From an uncultured Anaerococcus sp. (GTDB lineage Bacteria > Bacillota > Clostridia > Tissierellales > Peptoniphilaceae): a DNA stretch of 64,000 nt. Positions 54,530 through 61,894 of this stretch are shown here, one piece after another; the stretch's first letter is position 1; every line of letters begins with the position of its first letter. The notes below the pieces were generated by a model, which did not search any database, was not told the DNA's origin, and saw only the letters and a program-made list of their open reading frames with translations. The stretch spans positions 124,001 through 188,000 of the forward strand of contig CALUCE010000002.1 in NCBI GenBank assembly GCA_943914475.1, in the 5' to 3' direction. A program made the translations under genes and the position numbers.

Positions 54530-55462
54530 TTACTCTTTACTTTCATAAAATGCATCCAAGGTCCATTTGTAAAAATCATCTGCTATTGTTTTCCAATAGT
54601 CCCAATTATGGTCAAATTCATCAGGATCTATAATAAATTCATTTTTTACGGATGCCTTATCAAGCTCTGAAGCAAATTTCTTCACATCTTCAACATCAAC
54701 AGTCTGATCACCAGATGTTGTCCTAATGTAGAATTCTACATCCTCTGCATTTTCTATATAAGAACTTGGATGAAGACTTTGATAAAATTCATCTGACCAG
54801 GATTTATCTCCCTTAGCAAAAGCATGGTAATTCATTTTTATAGGATTGTCTTCAGGAAGTTTGTACCAAACAGCTGGAGATATCAAAAGAGCCTTGGAAA
54901 AAGTTTGAGGGTACTTTAGGATAAATCTTGCTGCTCCATAGCCACCCATGGATATACCTCCAATAGCCCTCATAGACCTGTCTGTGTTGGTGTTGTAATA
55001 GGAGTCTATAAAAGGAACAAGATCTTTCATCACAGCATCTTCCATTTGCATACCATCGTTTTGATTTATATAAAAGCTATTAAATCCATCAGGAAATACT
55101 ACAAGCATGTCCTTACCAGCTTTCTCAATAATCTCATCCAAAATTTCGACAGAATCAAATCTTTCAAGTAAGTTGGTGTGGTTGCCACCCAAGCCATGTA
55201 GCATATACAAAACAGGATATCCACCTTCTTTGTTTTCATCATAGTCCTTAGGTAGATATATGGTGTAGTTCCAATCAAGCTTCAAGTTTTCGGAGTAAAG
55301 CACATCAGTAACTCTTTGACCTCCTTCTACTTCCTTAGCCTCTTGGACTTCTTCTGTAGATGAGCTTGTAGGATTTTCATCTACTGGTTTATTGTTACAT
55401 CCAGCAAAAATAGATAAAGTCGCCACAAAAACTAAAAGGGCTTTTCTATACTTTTTAAACAT
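54530..55462 (-). CDS. Lipoprotein esterase, alpha/beta hydrolase
   Basis: 310 residues. A lipoprotein signal ends in the lipobox FAGC (Cys22), followed by a Ser/Thr/Glu-rich linker. The alpha/beta hydrolase domain is of the esterase D/putative esterase family: YPVLYMLHGLGGNHTN, nucleophile Ser in GGISMGGYGAA, and His in DEFDHNWDYWK. It is anchored outside the membrane. As first gene of the MurNAc operon it may remove O-acetyl groups from wall sugars; that role is inference. Confidence 0.85.
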   Translation of the reverse strand: MFKKYRKALLVFVATLSIFAGCNNKPVDENPTSSSTEEVQEAKEVEGGQRVTDVLYSENLKLDWNYTIYLPKDYDENKEGGYPVLYMLHGLGGNHTNLLERFDSVEILDEIIEKAGKDMLVVFPDGFNSFYINQNDGMQMEDAVMKDLVPFIDSYYNTNTDRSMRAIGGISMGGYGAARFILKYPQTFSKALLISPAVWYKLPEDNPIKMNYHAFAKGDKSWSDEFYQSLHPSSYIENAEDVEFYIRTTSGDQTVDVEDVKKFASELDKASVKNEFIIDPDEFDHNWDYWKTIADDFYKWTLDAFYESKE

Positions 55463-55485
55463 TCCTCCTCCTTTCTAATTTATAT

Positions 55486-55537
55486 GAAAAGCTTTTCTCT
55501 TTATACCTATATACCCATTCGAAATTATTATTCAATT
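55486..55537 (-). promoter_or_regulatory. Promoter and palindromic operator of the MurNAc operon
   Basis: A perfect 12-bp palindrome GAAAAGCTTTTC (55486-55497) lies about 25 bases before the esterase start. Just upstream on the minus strand is TTGAAT, 16 bases, TATATA. The palindrome, downstream of the -10, is a candidate MurR site. Confidence 0.5.
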
Positions 55538-55711
55538 ATTTTTTCTTGCTTTTAAATATTTTATTTAACGGCTGATAAGAAAAATTTTAATTAGATGATT
55601 TTGGAAATTGGAAGATGATAGAATTAAAGTTATTATTTTAAGTATTTAATAGCAAAGAGAGAAATGGTTATTTTACTAGTAATCTTTATCGTTATAAAAT
55701 ATTTATTTACA

Positions 55712-55740
55712 CAAAAAGACCAGGAAATCTCCTGGTCCTT
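55712..55740 (-). terminator. Terminator of the 110-residue gene
   Basis: Leftward: GACCAGGA, loop, TCCTGGTC, TTTTT. It follows the stop at 55752 by 12 bases. Confidence 0.85.
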
Positions 55741-55751
55741 AATAAGTACTT

Positions 55752-56084
55752 TTACATATTTGTTTTATCTTCTAATAGGTAGAATAATTGTTCTAGGTTT
55801 TTGTTTATTCTGTCGTTTTGCTTAATTAGTAGAAATCTTTGTTCAATTTCTAGTTTTTGTTGTTTGTTCATTTCAATGATTATTGCTGGTAAGTTTCCTG
55901 GAATATTGTCTGTGTCATGAAGTCCTAGCTCTGCTGCTAGTCTTACCATAGATTTTACTTCTGCTAAATCTCTGGGATCGATATCACTTAGGTCATATTT
56001 TTCTTTTAAGATTTTTTCCGCTTCGTCTACATCAAATTTCTTTTTTTCAACTCTAATTTCTTTGTCGCTTGAGAAAAATCCCAT
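55752..56084 (-). CDS. Conserved-looking small cytosolic protein, unknown
   Basis: 110 residues. No signal peptide or membrane helix. It is highly charged, with a probable helical C-terminal half (PAIIIEMNKQQKLEIEQRFL). GGGGGACACAAA precedes the ATG and a terminator follows, so it is a single-gene unit and likely real. I do not recognise the family. Slight resemblance of the first 30 residues to stress proteins is too weak to use. Confidence 0.7.
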   Translation of the reverse strand: MGFFSSDKEIRVEKKKFDVDEAEKILKEKYDLSDIDPRDLAEVKSMVRLAAELGLHDTDNIPGNLPAIIIEMNKQQKLEIEQRFLLIKQNDRINKNLEQLFYLLEDKTNM

Positions 56085-56194
56085 TTTGTGTCCCCCTTTT
56101 TATTTCTTTAATTTAATGATAGCAAAGTTTAAGAATTTATTCCAGTGTTTTTTGTACTTTTTTGTAATATATTAAAATTTATTTTATTTAACCT

Positions 56195-56629
56195 TTATTC
56201 TATAAGCTCATAAAGTAGGTCTCCTCTATAGAAAAGATCAAGTTTAATCTCCTTTATTTTCTCCTTATGAGTAAAAAATCCCCCAAGACTAAGAGTCATA
56301 TAGGCATGATATTCATCAATAATATCAATATGATCTTGACTCTTTTTAAATTTTTTCAAGAATTTTTTAAGTCTCATTTTTTCTCCTGTAAACTTCCCAG
56401 GATTGCCACATAAAACTTTTTTGTACTCCATTAGGTATACATAGGAATCTTCTAACGAAATGTCCTTGATTCTAATATTTCCATCAACTTGTTTATTTTC
56501 CCTAAGATCTACATAACCTGAAGATGTTACTAAAATTAAATCATCTCCATCCATATAGATATCTATTATATTTGCATCGTGTAGGGAATACTCTCCGTCT
56601 TTAATTTCTTGATTTTTGTATGTTTTCAT
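56195..56629 (-). CDS. Unknown small protein
   Basis: 144 residues from ATG 56629; the ORF opens at 56650 inside the neighbour, but the ATG just after that gene's stop is more natural. It is beta-rich, with the opening DGEYSLHDANIIDIYMDGDD and later YHAYMTLSLGGFFTHKEK; it has no signal peptide or membrane segments. It looks like the many small immunity- or DUF-type proteins with a SLHD/H-D motif, but I cannot name it. It is last in a three-gene set with the membrane protein and the DUF488 gene. Confidence 0.65.
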   Translation of the reverse strand: MKTYKNQEIKDGEYSLHDANIIDIYMDGDDLILVTSSGYVDLRENKQVDGNIRIKDISLEDSYVYLMEYKKVLCGNPGKFTGEKMRLKKFLKKFKKSQDHIDIIDEYHAYMTLSLGGFFTHKEKIKEIKLDLFYRGDLLYELIE

Positions 56630-56631
56630 TT

Positions 56632-57042
56632 TCACTTTCTTACAAAGCATATTAAACGATTAATTAAAACTTGTACTGCTCCTATTATAATCATAATAAC
56701 AAGGCCTATATTTATTTTTTGCATACCTACAATAAGTGGAAGAATAAGAGCAATTAATTCTATAAGTTCAAGTAGGTAGATGGCTTTTCTATAAATATCT
56801 GCATTTGCCTTAAAAAGTCTTATTAAAAGCAAGATAGTCGAAATTGCTAGTCCTACAAAAAAGATTAGGGGAAAGATATTCCCATAGCCTGGGGCAAGGC
56901 TTGAGATAAAATTAACCTTTTCTATATGCTCCTTGCCAGGACTTGGCATAAATTTTAGCCAAACAAATTTTTTAAATATAGCCAAATATAGTGCTATTAG
57001 AGAAAGAGATAATTTAAGCTTATTTATATTTATTTTTATCAT
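56632..57042 (-). CDS. Small membrane protein, unknown
   Basis: 136 residues with four membrane helices (SLIALYLAIFKKFVWLKF, LIFFVGLAISTILLLIRL, AIYLLELIELIALILPLIVG, IGLVIMIIIGAVQVLI). AGGATAAGT precedes the ATG, two bases after the DUF488 stop. The function is unknown. Gene order suggests co-transcription rather than shared function. Confidence 0.65.
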   Translation of the reverse strand: MIKININKLKLSLSLIALYLAIFKKFVWLKFMPSPGKEHIEKVNFISSLAPGYGNIFPLIFFVGLAISTILLLIRLFKANADIYRKAIYLLELIELIALILPLIVGMQKINIGLVIMIIIGAVQVLINRLICFVRK

Positions 57043-57044
57043 AC

Positions 57045-57413
57045 TTATCCTATATTCTCTTCAATCCAATCTTTTAAGATAACAACGTGGTTGATCTTTT
57101 CATCCTTGGCACCATAAAGTAAAATCAAATCATCCTTTTCTAAAACGTCCTTAACCTTGTCCAAAAAGTCGTCTTTGGCTGGATTAGAGTCTAGTTCTTT
57201 TAGATATTTTTTCTTAAATTCATCAAATCTTTCTTCTTTATGGTCAAACCATTTACGTAATTCTGTAGATGGTGTTATTTCCTTGGCCCAATAAAAAGGT
57301 TCTAGCTTCTTTTTGGCCACTCCTCTAGGCCAAACCTTGTCTACCAGATATCTTTCTCCCTTAAGGTCTTCATCCATCTCGTAAACTCTCATCAATTTTA
57401 TTTTGCCCTTCAT
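57045..57413 (-). CDS. DUF488 family protein
   Basis: 122 residues, cytosolic. The family motif DKVWPRGVAKKKLEPFYWAK, followed by the HKEERFDEFKKKYLKEL region and LLYGAKDEKINHVVIL, is typical of the short DUF488 proteins (YeaO-like). The biochemical role is not established. AGGAAG precedes the ATG. A candidate small RNA ending in a terminator lies upstream (57474-57626). Confidence 0.88.
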   Translation of the reverse strand: MKGKIKLMRVYEMDEDLKGERYLVDKVWPRGVAKKKLEPFYWAKEITPSTELRKWFDHKEERFDEFKKKYLKELDSNPAKDDFLDKVKDVLEKDDLILLYGAKDEKINHVVILKDWIEENIG

Positions 57414-57473
57414 ATAAACTTCCTTTCTAAAGATTCTCTCTTTATATTCTTTCCCAATTTTTCCTTTATTAAT

Positions 57474-57626
57474 AATATAAAAAAGACACAGCCTCCTTTA
57501 TGGATAGCTGTGCCAAGGGCGATGCCTGTATTATCTATGGTAGAAATAAAACTAATAATCTAACTTTCTACCTTGCAAAGATATACATATTTCTTATTTA
57601 AATAATAAGATATTGGGTTTTATTCC
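57474..57626 (-). ncRNA. Candidate small RNA or leader with terminator
   Basis: In the 339-base gap before the DUF488 gene the minus strand has a promoter TTGTAA (57656-57661), 17 bases, TATTAT (57633-57638). About 60 bases later comes a hairpin GGTAGAAA/TTTCTACC (57539-57571), then a conserved-looking GGCATCGCCCTTGG, then a terminator GCACAGC/GGCTGTGTC, TTTTTT (57474-57514). It could be a stand-alone RNA of about 150 bases, a leader of the DUF488 operon, or simply the terminator of the gene ending at 57753. Confidence 0.45.
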
Positions 57627-57752
57627 ACCTATATAATAACATTTTCATATGCTTTTTACAATCTTTTTTCTAGATAATTTATGATGTAAGTATATTAGCT
57701 TTATAGCTTTTTATTATATAGCGTCTTTCAATTAATCTTTAAATATTTATAA

Positions 57753-58271
57753 TTATAAAATCTCTTCATTTTTTAGCCTAAATTCATAGAATTCCCTAAG
57801 CCAAGCCGGTGTATCTTTTATGGTCGAAGAAAGCTTTTCTAAACTTCTTTTTCCAAGCCTCCTATCTAAAATCGCAAACATCATGACTATGGGATTTTCA
57901 GACCCAAGACTTATATCAATAGATTGATTCCTATATTGGGCCAAAGCCTCACAAAACTCCTGGTCTGTGTATTCAGCCCTATCTTTTATAGGATACTCAT
58001 CCATCAAGTCCCAAAATCCATCCCAGTAATCATTAGCCCCAAAAGGAGGCTTGGTCTTATTTAGCTTATTTTTTATAAAATATGAATTTACAGTTTCAAA
58101 AGAAAATTGTTTGGTAAGCTTACCATCTAGGTAAACCTCAAAAATACAATCTCCATCCATGCCCACATAAGTTGTTGCATTATAGCGAACTTTTCCTTTT
58201 AAGGATGGTGCTAGCATCTCCTTTTCCAAATATTTCCTCATCCCCGACCAGGATCCTTCAATTTTTCCCAT
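57753..58271 (-). CDS. Small protein, possibly SF0329 family
   Basis: 172 residues, soluble. The opening GSWSGMRKYLEKEMLAPSLKGKVRYNATTY, read in parts (GSWSGMRKYLEKEM and APSLKGKVRYNATTY), resembles proteins annotated as SF0329 family, which share a W-S-x-L-r-K start and a SLkGrV motif; this match is from memory and tentative. No catalytic motif is seen. It shares one base with the acetyltransferase gene upstream, so the two form an operon. Confidence 0.65.
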   Translation of the reverse strand: MGKIEGSWSGMRKYLEKEMLAPSLKGKVRYNATTYVGMDGDCIFEVYLDGKLTKQFSFETVNSYFIKNKLNKTKPPFGANDYWDGFWDLMDEYPIKDRAEYTDQEFCEALAQYRNQSIDISLGSENPIVMMFAILDRRLGKRSLEKLSSTIKDTPAWLREFYEFRLKNEEIL

Positions 58272-58720
58272 TATTTCCTCACCTGTCTTAAGAATAATTC
58301 CATTTCAATTTCATCTTCGTCTCTTTGACCTGTTAAGACAAAGCCATGTTTTTCATAAAGTTTTTTTGCTGGAAGATCTTTGTCTATGTAACACAGAAGA
58401 ATTTTATTATATCTGCCATCAGCTTTTATCTTTTCGATTATAAGCTTAAGACCTTCATCTCCATATCCCTTTCCCTGATACCTATAATCAATAAAAAATT
58501 GGCTTAGTATATAAGCATTTTCTTTTTCATTATCATAGTATAGACATATACCTACGGGATTTTGGCTTTCATAAATAAAAAATGCCTGGCTCCTATAATT
58601 TCTATAAGCATAAGCTCTTGCTAAAATAGCAGCCTTACTTGCAACATAGGATTGCTGATCTTCCTTTACTCTTAAGTCAATGCGCCAATTATCAGGACTA
58701 ATAGTTTCTAAAAATAACAA
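58271..58720 (-). CDS. GNAT-family N-acetyltransferase
   Basis: 149 residues. The acetyl-CoA binding motif A is FFIDYRYQGKGYGDEGLKLI (R/Q-x-x-G-x-G), preceded by PVGICLYYDNEKENAYILS and followed by KKLYEKHGFVLTG, the classic GNAT order. The substrate is unknown. It is the last core-type gene before the defence block and is read away from it. Confidence 0.85.
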   Translation of the reverse strand: MLFLETISPDNWRIDLRVKEDQQSYVASKAAILARAYAYRNYRSQAFFIYESQNPVGICLYYDNEKENAYILSQFFIDYRYQGKGYGDEGLKLIIEKIKADGRYNKILLCYIDKDLPAKKLYEKHGFVLTGQRDEDEIEMELFLRQVRK

Positions 58721-58805
58721 AATTTTCTCCCTTACATAAAACTAATTTAATTTTACTTACTAAGAACTTAATAAGCTATCTTTAAAATACATTTTAAAAC
58801 TTTTA

Positions 58806-58840
58806 AAAGAAAAACTCCAGCCCATAAGACTAGAGTTTCA
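58806..58840 (-). terminator. Terminator between the defence block and core genes
   Basis: Leftward: AAACTCTAG, loop, CTGGAGTTT, TTC. It stops transcripts coming from the Thoeris side before they reach the acetyltransferase gene. Confidence 0.65.
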
Positions 58841-58869
58841 TCAGTTCTAATATAAGACTTTATTAATTC

Positions 58870-59088
58870 GAATGTGGGAGAGCCACTTATCGAGTGGGTA
58901 CTAACTAAGTTCGCTTTCAGCGTAAGCTGACGTAAAAGAGATCTTCGATCTATGGTTTCTGAGGAAAAATCGATGAGATTTTGTAGATTGAGGCCTCAAG
59001 CGAGTGAGGCGTACTGAAGTACGCCGCAGCGAGGGCGAGGGCGAAAGCTGCAAAATATCGCGATTTTAACCAGAAATTACTCCCATTC
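58870..59088. repeat. 219-bp GC-rich foldback element
   Basis: Outer arms GAATGTGGGAG (58870-58880) and CTCCCATTC (59080-59088) pair. Inside them, TTTCTGAGGAAAAATCG (from 58961) pairs imperfectly with CGATTTTAACCAGAAA (59061-59076). The centre holds further hairpins (GGCGTACTGAAGTACGCC; GCTTTCAGCGTAAGC; GATCTTCGATC) and GAGGGC twice in tandem. GC content is well above the surroundings. No coding frame. It looks like a MITE-type repeat or a structured RNA, at the edge of the defence block. Confidence 0.6.
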
Positions 59089-59239
59089 TTCTTTTCCAAA
59101 CGTACAGTATATACCAAACCATTCAAAATACTACATTCTAATTTTTAGAGTATCACCATATCCACCTAATTATAGGACGTTTTCAGATTTTTAGTCCCGT
59201 CCCAGTCCCAGTACCGGAGAAAAAACTCTATAATAATTT
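59089..59239. other. Non-coding stretch
   Basis: AT-rich, no gene. It holds a small tandem of GTCCCA near 59193-59212 and nothing else that I can identify. It follows the broken end of the TIR pseudogene. Confidence 0.4.
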
Positions 59240-59838
59240 TACTTGTTTTTAAGATGCCGTTTTAGTAAGATTCCATCTTTCATTTCTTCATTGTACAACC
59301 AATCAACATAAAGATTGATATCTTTATCATACATATAAAGAAAAAGGGCATATATATAACTTGTCATCAAAAGCATGGGATAAAAAAACTTGTTTTCTAG
59401 CTACATCAAGACCTTCAGAATTTATCTTAACTCCTAAATCAAATATTATTTTATTACTTTTTTCATTCAGAAAATTCATTAAGGAGTTAAAAGCATAATA
59501 GATTTTTTGAACAGCAATTTTTTCAAGAAGCTTATTAAACTCTTCATTTTCAAAATACTTGTTATCACGTAAGTTATTTATATTTTGATTTATCAAACCA
59601 ATTAGCTTTTCTCCACTATCATTAACATTCAACTTTTCTTAGTGTCTGTAAAAAACAGATGCTCAACTTCCTCTAAAACAATAATATTAAAATTCAACAG
59701 ATGAATTATATCTTCAACAACAGAGTTATCCACTAATATTTCTGCTAATAATTCGGTATTATATTGCAAGAAGCTTGAAGTCCATCTATATAAAGATATT
59801 CTACTCAGTTCTTGAATAGCTTCTACATTCTCTTGCAA
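59240..59838 (-). pseudogene. Decayed second TIR-domain gene of the Thoeris locus
   Basis: Starts at ATG 59838, overlapping thsB by 16 bases. It reads 69 codons to TGA at 59629, shifts frame at an A-run (TDTKK then LNVNDSGEKLIGLI), continues to TGA at 59327, shifts again at a TATATA run, and probably once more near 59280. Joined, the C-terminal part reads QVFLSHAFDDKLYI, then LYMYDKDINLYVDWLYNEEM, the strands of a TIR domain. It ends at about 59240, before the domain is complete. Thoeris loci often carry several TIR genes; this looks like one in decay. Two short pieces (59629-59838, 59327-59632) could still be translated. Confidence 0.7.
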
Positions 59839-60440
59839 AGATTGAATTCATCTTTTCGTTCTCGTTTTTCTATTGTTTCGTCTAAATAAAAATCCATGTT
59901 ATTTAGGAATGAGTCGAAAGAAACTAGCGAACAGTAGCTATCTTTTAAGCTATCATAAAGCCCCTCACATGCATTTTCTTTATAATAGCTCTTTACATTC
60001 ATCATATTTTTTCTTACAAGATTATCAAAATCATTTATGTTCTTAACACATTTTTCTACTTTACATTTGTCACAGGTGTGTGTTGAGTTCGTGTAAAGTA
60101 AACCCTCCGCTTCAGATGTATATAGAGCAATCAACCCATTCGTTCTGTTTTCACTTCTATCTTCTAGTGAATATCTAATTTCGTCGTACATCCAATCATC
60201 ATACTGACCAAAGAAATTCTTTTTATGGTTCACTGCGTCAGGAGTCAAAATTATAATAGTTATACTCGTTCTTTTTAGCTTATTATATAAATATTTTTGA
60301 ATAGATTCATCTGACATTGAGGATCTATCCTCATCTTCGGAATAATCTATTACATCTTCGCTTTTAAATTTTTCACATAACTCATTTTTATATTTTTCTC
60401 CATCACTAAATCTAAAGGAAACAAATACATTTCTAGCCAT
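59823..60440 (-). CDS. thsB: Thoeris protein ThsB (TIR domain)
   Basis: The sensor of the Thoeris anti-phage system: on infection its TIR domain makes a cyclic ADP-ribose-type signal from NAD. 205 residues, close to known ThsB. The first strand is NVFVSFRFSDG, followed by ITIIILTPDAV and the catalytic-Glu helix DDWMYDEIRYSLED (E87). A small Cys cluster (C123, C126, C131) follows. The ribosome site AGGAGG is formed by the arginine codons at the end of thsA. It is directly downstream of thsA. Confidence 0.92.
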   Translation of the reverse strand: MARNVFVSFRFSDGEKYKNELCEKFKSEDVIDYSEDEDRSSMSDESIQKYLYNKLKRTSITIIILTPDAVNHKKNFFGQYDDWMYDEIRYSLEDRSENRTNGLIALYTSEAEGLLYTNSTHTCDKCKVEKCVKNINDFDNLVRKNMMNVKSYYKENACEGLYDSLKDSYCSLVSFDSFLNNMDFYLDETIEKRERKDEFNLCKRM

Positions 60441-60443
60441 CTG

Positions 60444-61871
60444 TTACCTCCTCCTACTCATAACAGCTAATTTTTCAATAATCTCTTCAACAGATGAATT
60501 AACATCCTTAAATGTCTTAAAGTTGTTTGACTTCTCTCCATTTAATTCGCTAATTCGCTTCGATGCGTTACCTGTGTACTCTAGAGGAATAATGTCTAAC
60601 TTATATTTTCTAGATATCTCAAACTCTTCAATCATTCCATCTGCAGTTGCCAGCTCTCCGTCTTTTAATTTGTTTCCAAACATAAATAAAGCAATACCTG
60701 CAGATTGAATCATTTCATCTCGATACTGACTCCAAGTATCTTTTAAATCTTTATTCGAAACTGAATTAAGAGGAAAAGGCATTAACGTCAGATAATCACT
60801 TATTTTTTTATTATGTTTTGAATAGCAATATTCTGTAACTCCATCAATAATATAAGACCCAATACCTTTCCCATATCCACTTACAATATGATATCCTTCC
60901 TCAGCCATTCGATAAGAAAGTCGACTAATTAGTCTTTGGGCATCTTGCTCATCTAAAGGGTCATAAACATCAGCGCTACCAGAAATGAAAACAGTTTTCT
61001 TTTTATATCTACAGTATAAATCACTTAAAACTTCAGTGATTTCATCATATGATTCTATTAAGTATGTCTCTATTTTATATCTAGATTTTAAATCTTTAAT
61101 AAATAGCTTTTGCTTTATTTGATTATACTTATACTTTTCTTCATCAAGTACCCTTTTACCATCAACTTCCTTTGTAAAATCTTCTGCTAAAACTTTTTTT
61201 ATTACACAATAATGTTTTCTAGTATTCCTATCAGTTAATGCATTTAATTTTCCAAGGATAAAATTAAAATTGGGGTCAGTGAAGCTAAAGCCTAAAAACA
61301 AAAAAGTATTTGTAATAAGATGTCCTTCAAGCACGTCTTTAAAAAGGACCCTTTCAGTTATCCCATATCTCTCATAATCATCTCTGGTTAAAACAGCATT
61401 ATTTGGATTTTCAACATCGCCGTGCATTTTATATACAACAGCATCGTATTTTTTACTTTGAAGATGCATGTTTTTGTCTTCTATAATAACCAGAGGTTCT
61501 CTTGAATTTTCCCTCAATGATTTCTCAATCAATATATCGTAGTTGGTTGTCCAATAAGTGTCTATTGGTAAATATGACAATAGTCTATAATTCTCATTTA
61601 ACGGAAGGCTAGTCGGAAAAGTATCTCTAATAAGTTTGTTTATCTCAGGCCTACCTTCTTGGTTACAATAATATTGAGCAAGACTAACAAGGTCATGCTC
61701 CTCGTCAACATCTAAATCAAGTTTCATTGCAGGAGCTTTTAACAGGCCTTTCCAATCAAAATAGCCAGCACCTTTGGATAAGCCTGCACCAATAAACACA
61801 GAAAACTCATTGATACTTATAGCTTTTTCTAACTCATCAAGTAGATCAATTTTACTTATTCCTATCTTCAT
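60444..61871 (-). CDS. thsA: Thoeris protein ThsA (SIR2-SLOG NADase)
   Basis: The effector of Thoeris: an NADase that empties the cell of NAD when its SLOG domain binds the ThsB signal. 475 residues, almost the length of the Bacillus cereus protein. SIR2 domain: VFIGAGLSKGAGYFDW near 25, catalytic N110 in YWTTNYDIL and H150 in VYKMHGDVENP, and FLGFSFTDPNF. SLOG domain from about 291: TVFISGSADVYDPLDE, HIVSGYGKGIGSYIIDG. All key residues are present, so the system should be active. It starts 24 bases after hsdR. Confidence 0.95.
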   Translation of the reverse strand: MKIGISKIDLLDELEKAISINEFSVFIGAGLSKGAGYFDWKGLLKAPAMKLDLDVDEEHDLVSLAQYYCNQEGRPEINKLIRDTFPTSLPLNENYRLLSYLPIDTYWTTNYDILIEKSLRENSREPLVIIEDKNMHLQSKKYDAVVYKMHGDVENPNNAVLTRDDYERYGITERVLFKDVLEGHLITNTFLFLGFSFTDPNFNFILGKLNALTDRNTRKHYCVIKKVLAEDFTKEVDGKRVLDEEKYKYNQIKQKLFIKDLKSRYKIETYLIESYDEITEVLSDLYCRYKKKTVFISGSADVYDPLDEQDAQRLISRLSYRMAEEGYHIVSGYGKGIGSYIIDGVTEYCYSKHNKKISDYLTLMPFPLNSVSNKDLKDTWSQYRDEMIQSAGIALFMFGNKLKDGELATADGMIEEFEISRKYKLDIIPLEYTGNASKRISELNGEKSNNFKTFKDVNSSVEEIIEKLAVMSRRR

Positions 61872-61894
61872 TCTTCTCCCCTTTATACATTTAA

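Noticed and set aside
57474..57600. Fluoride or other known riboswitch before DUF488
   Set aside because: A GGCGATG segment recalls the fluoride aptamer, but it is on the other strand and the rest of the consensus is missing.
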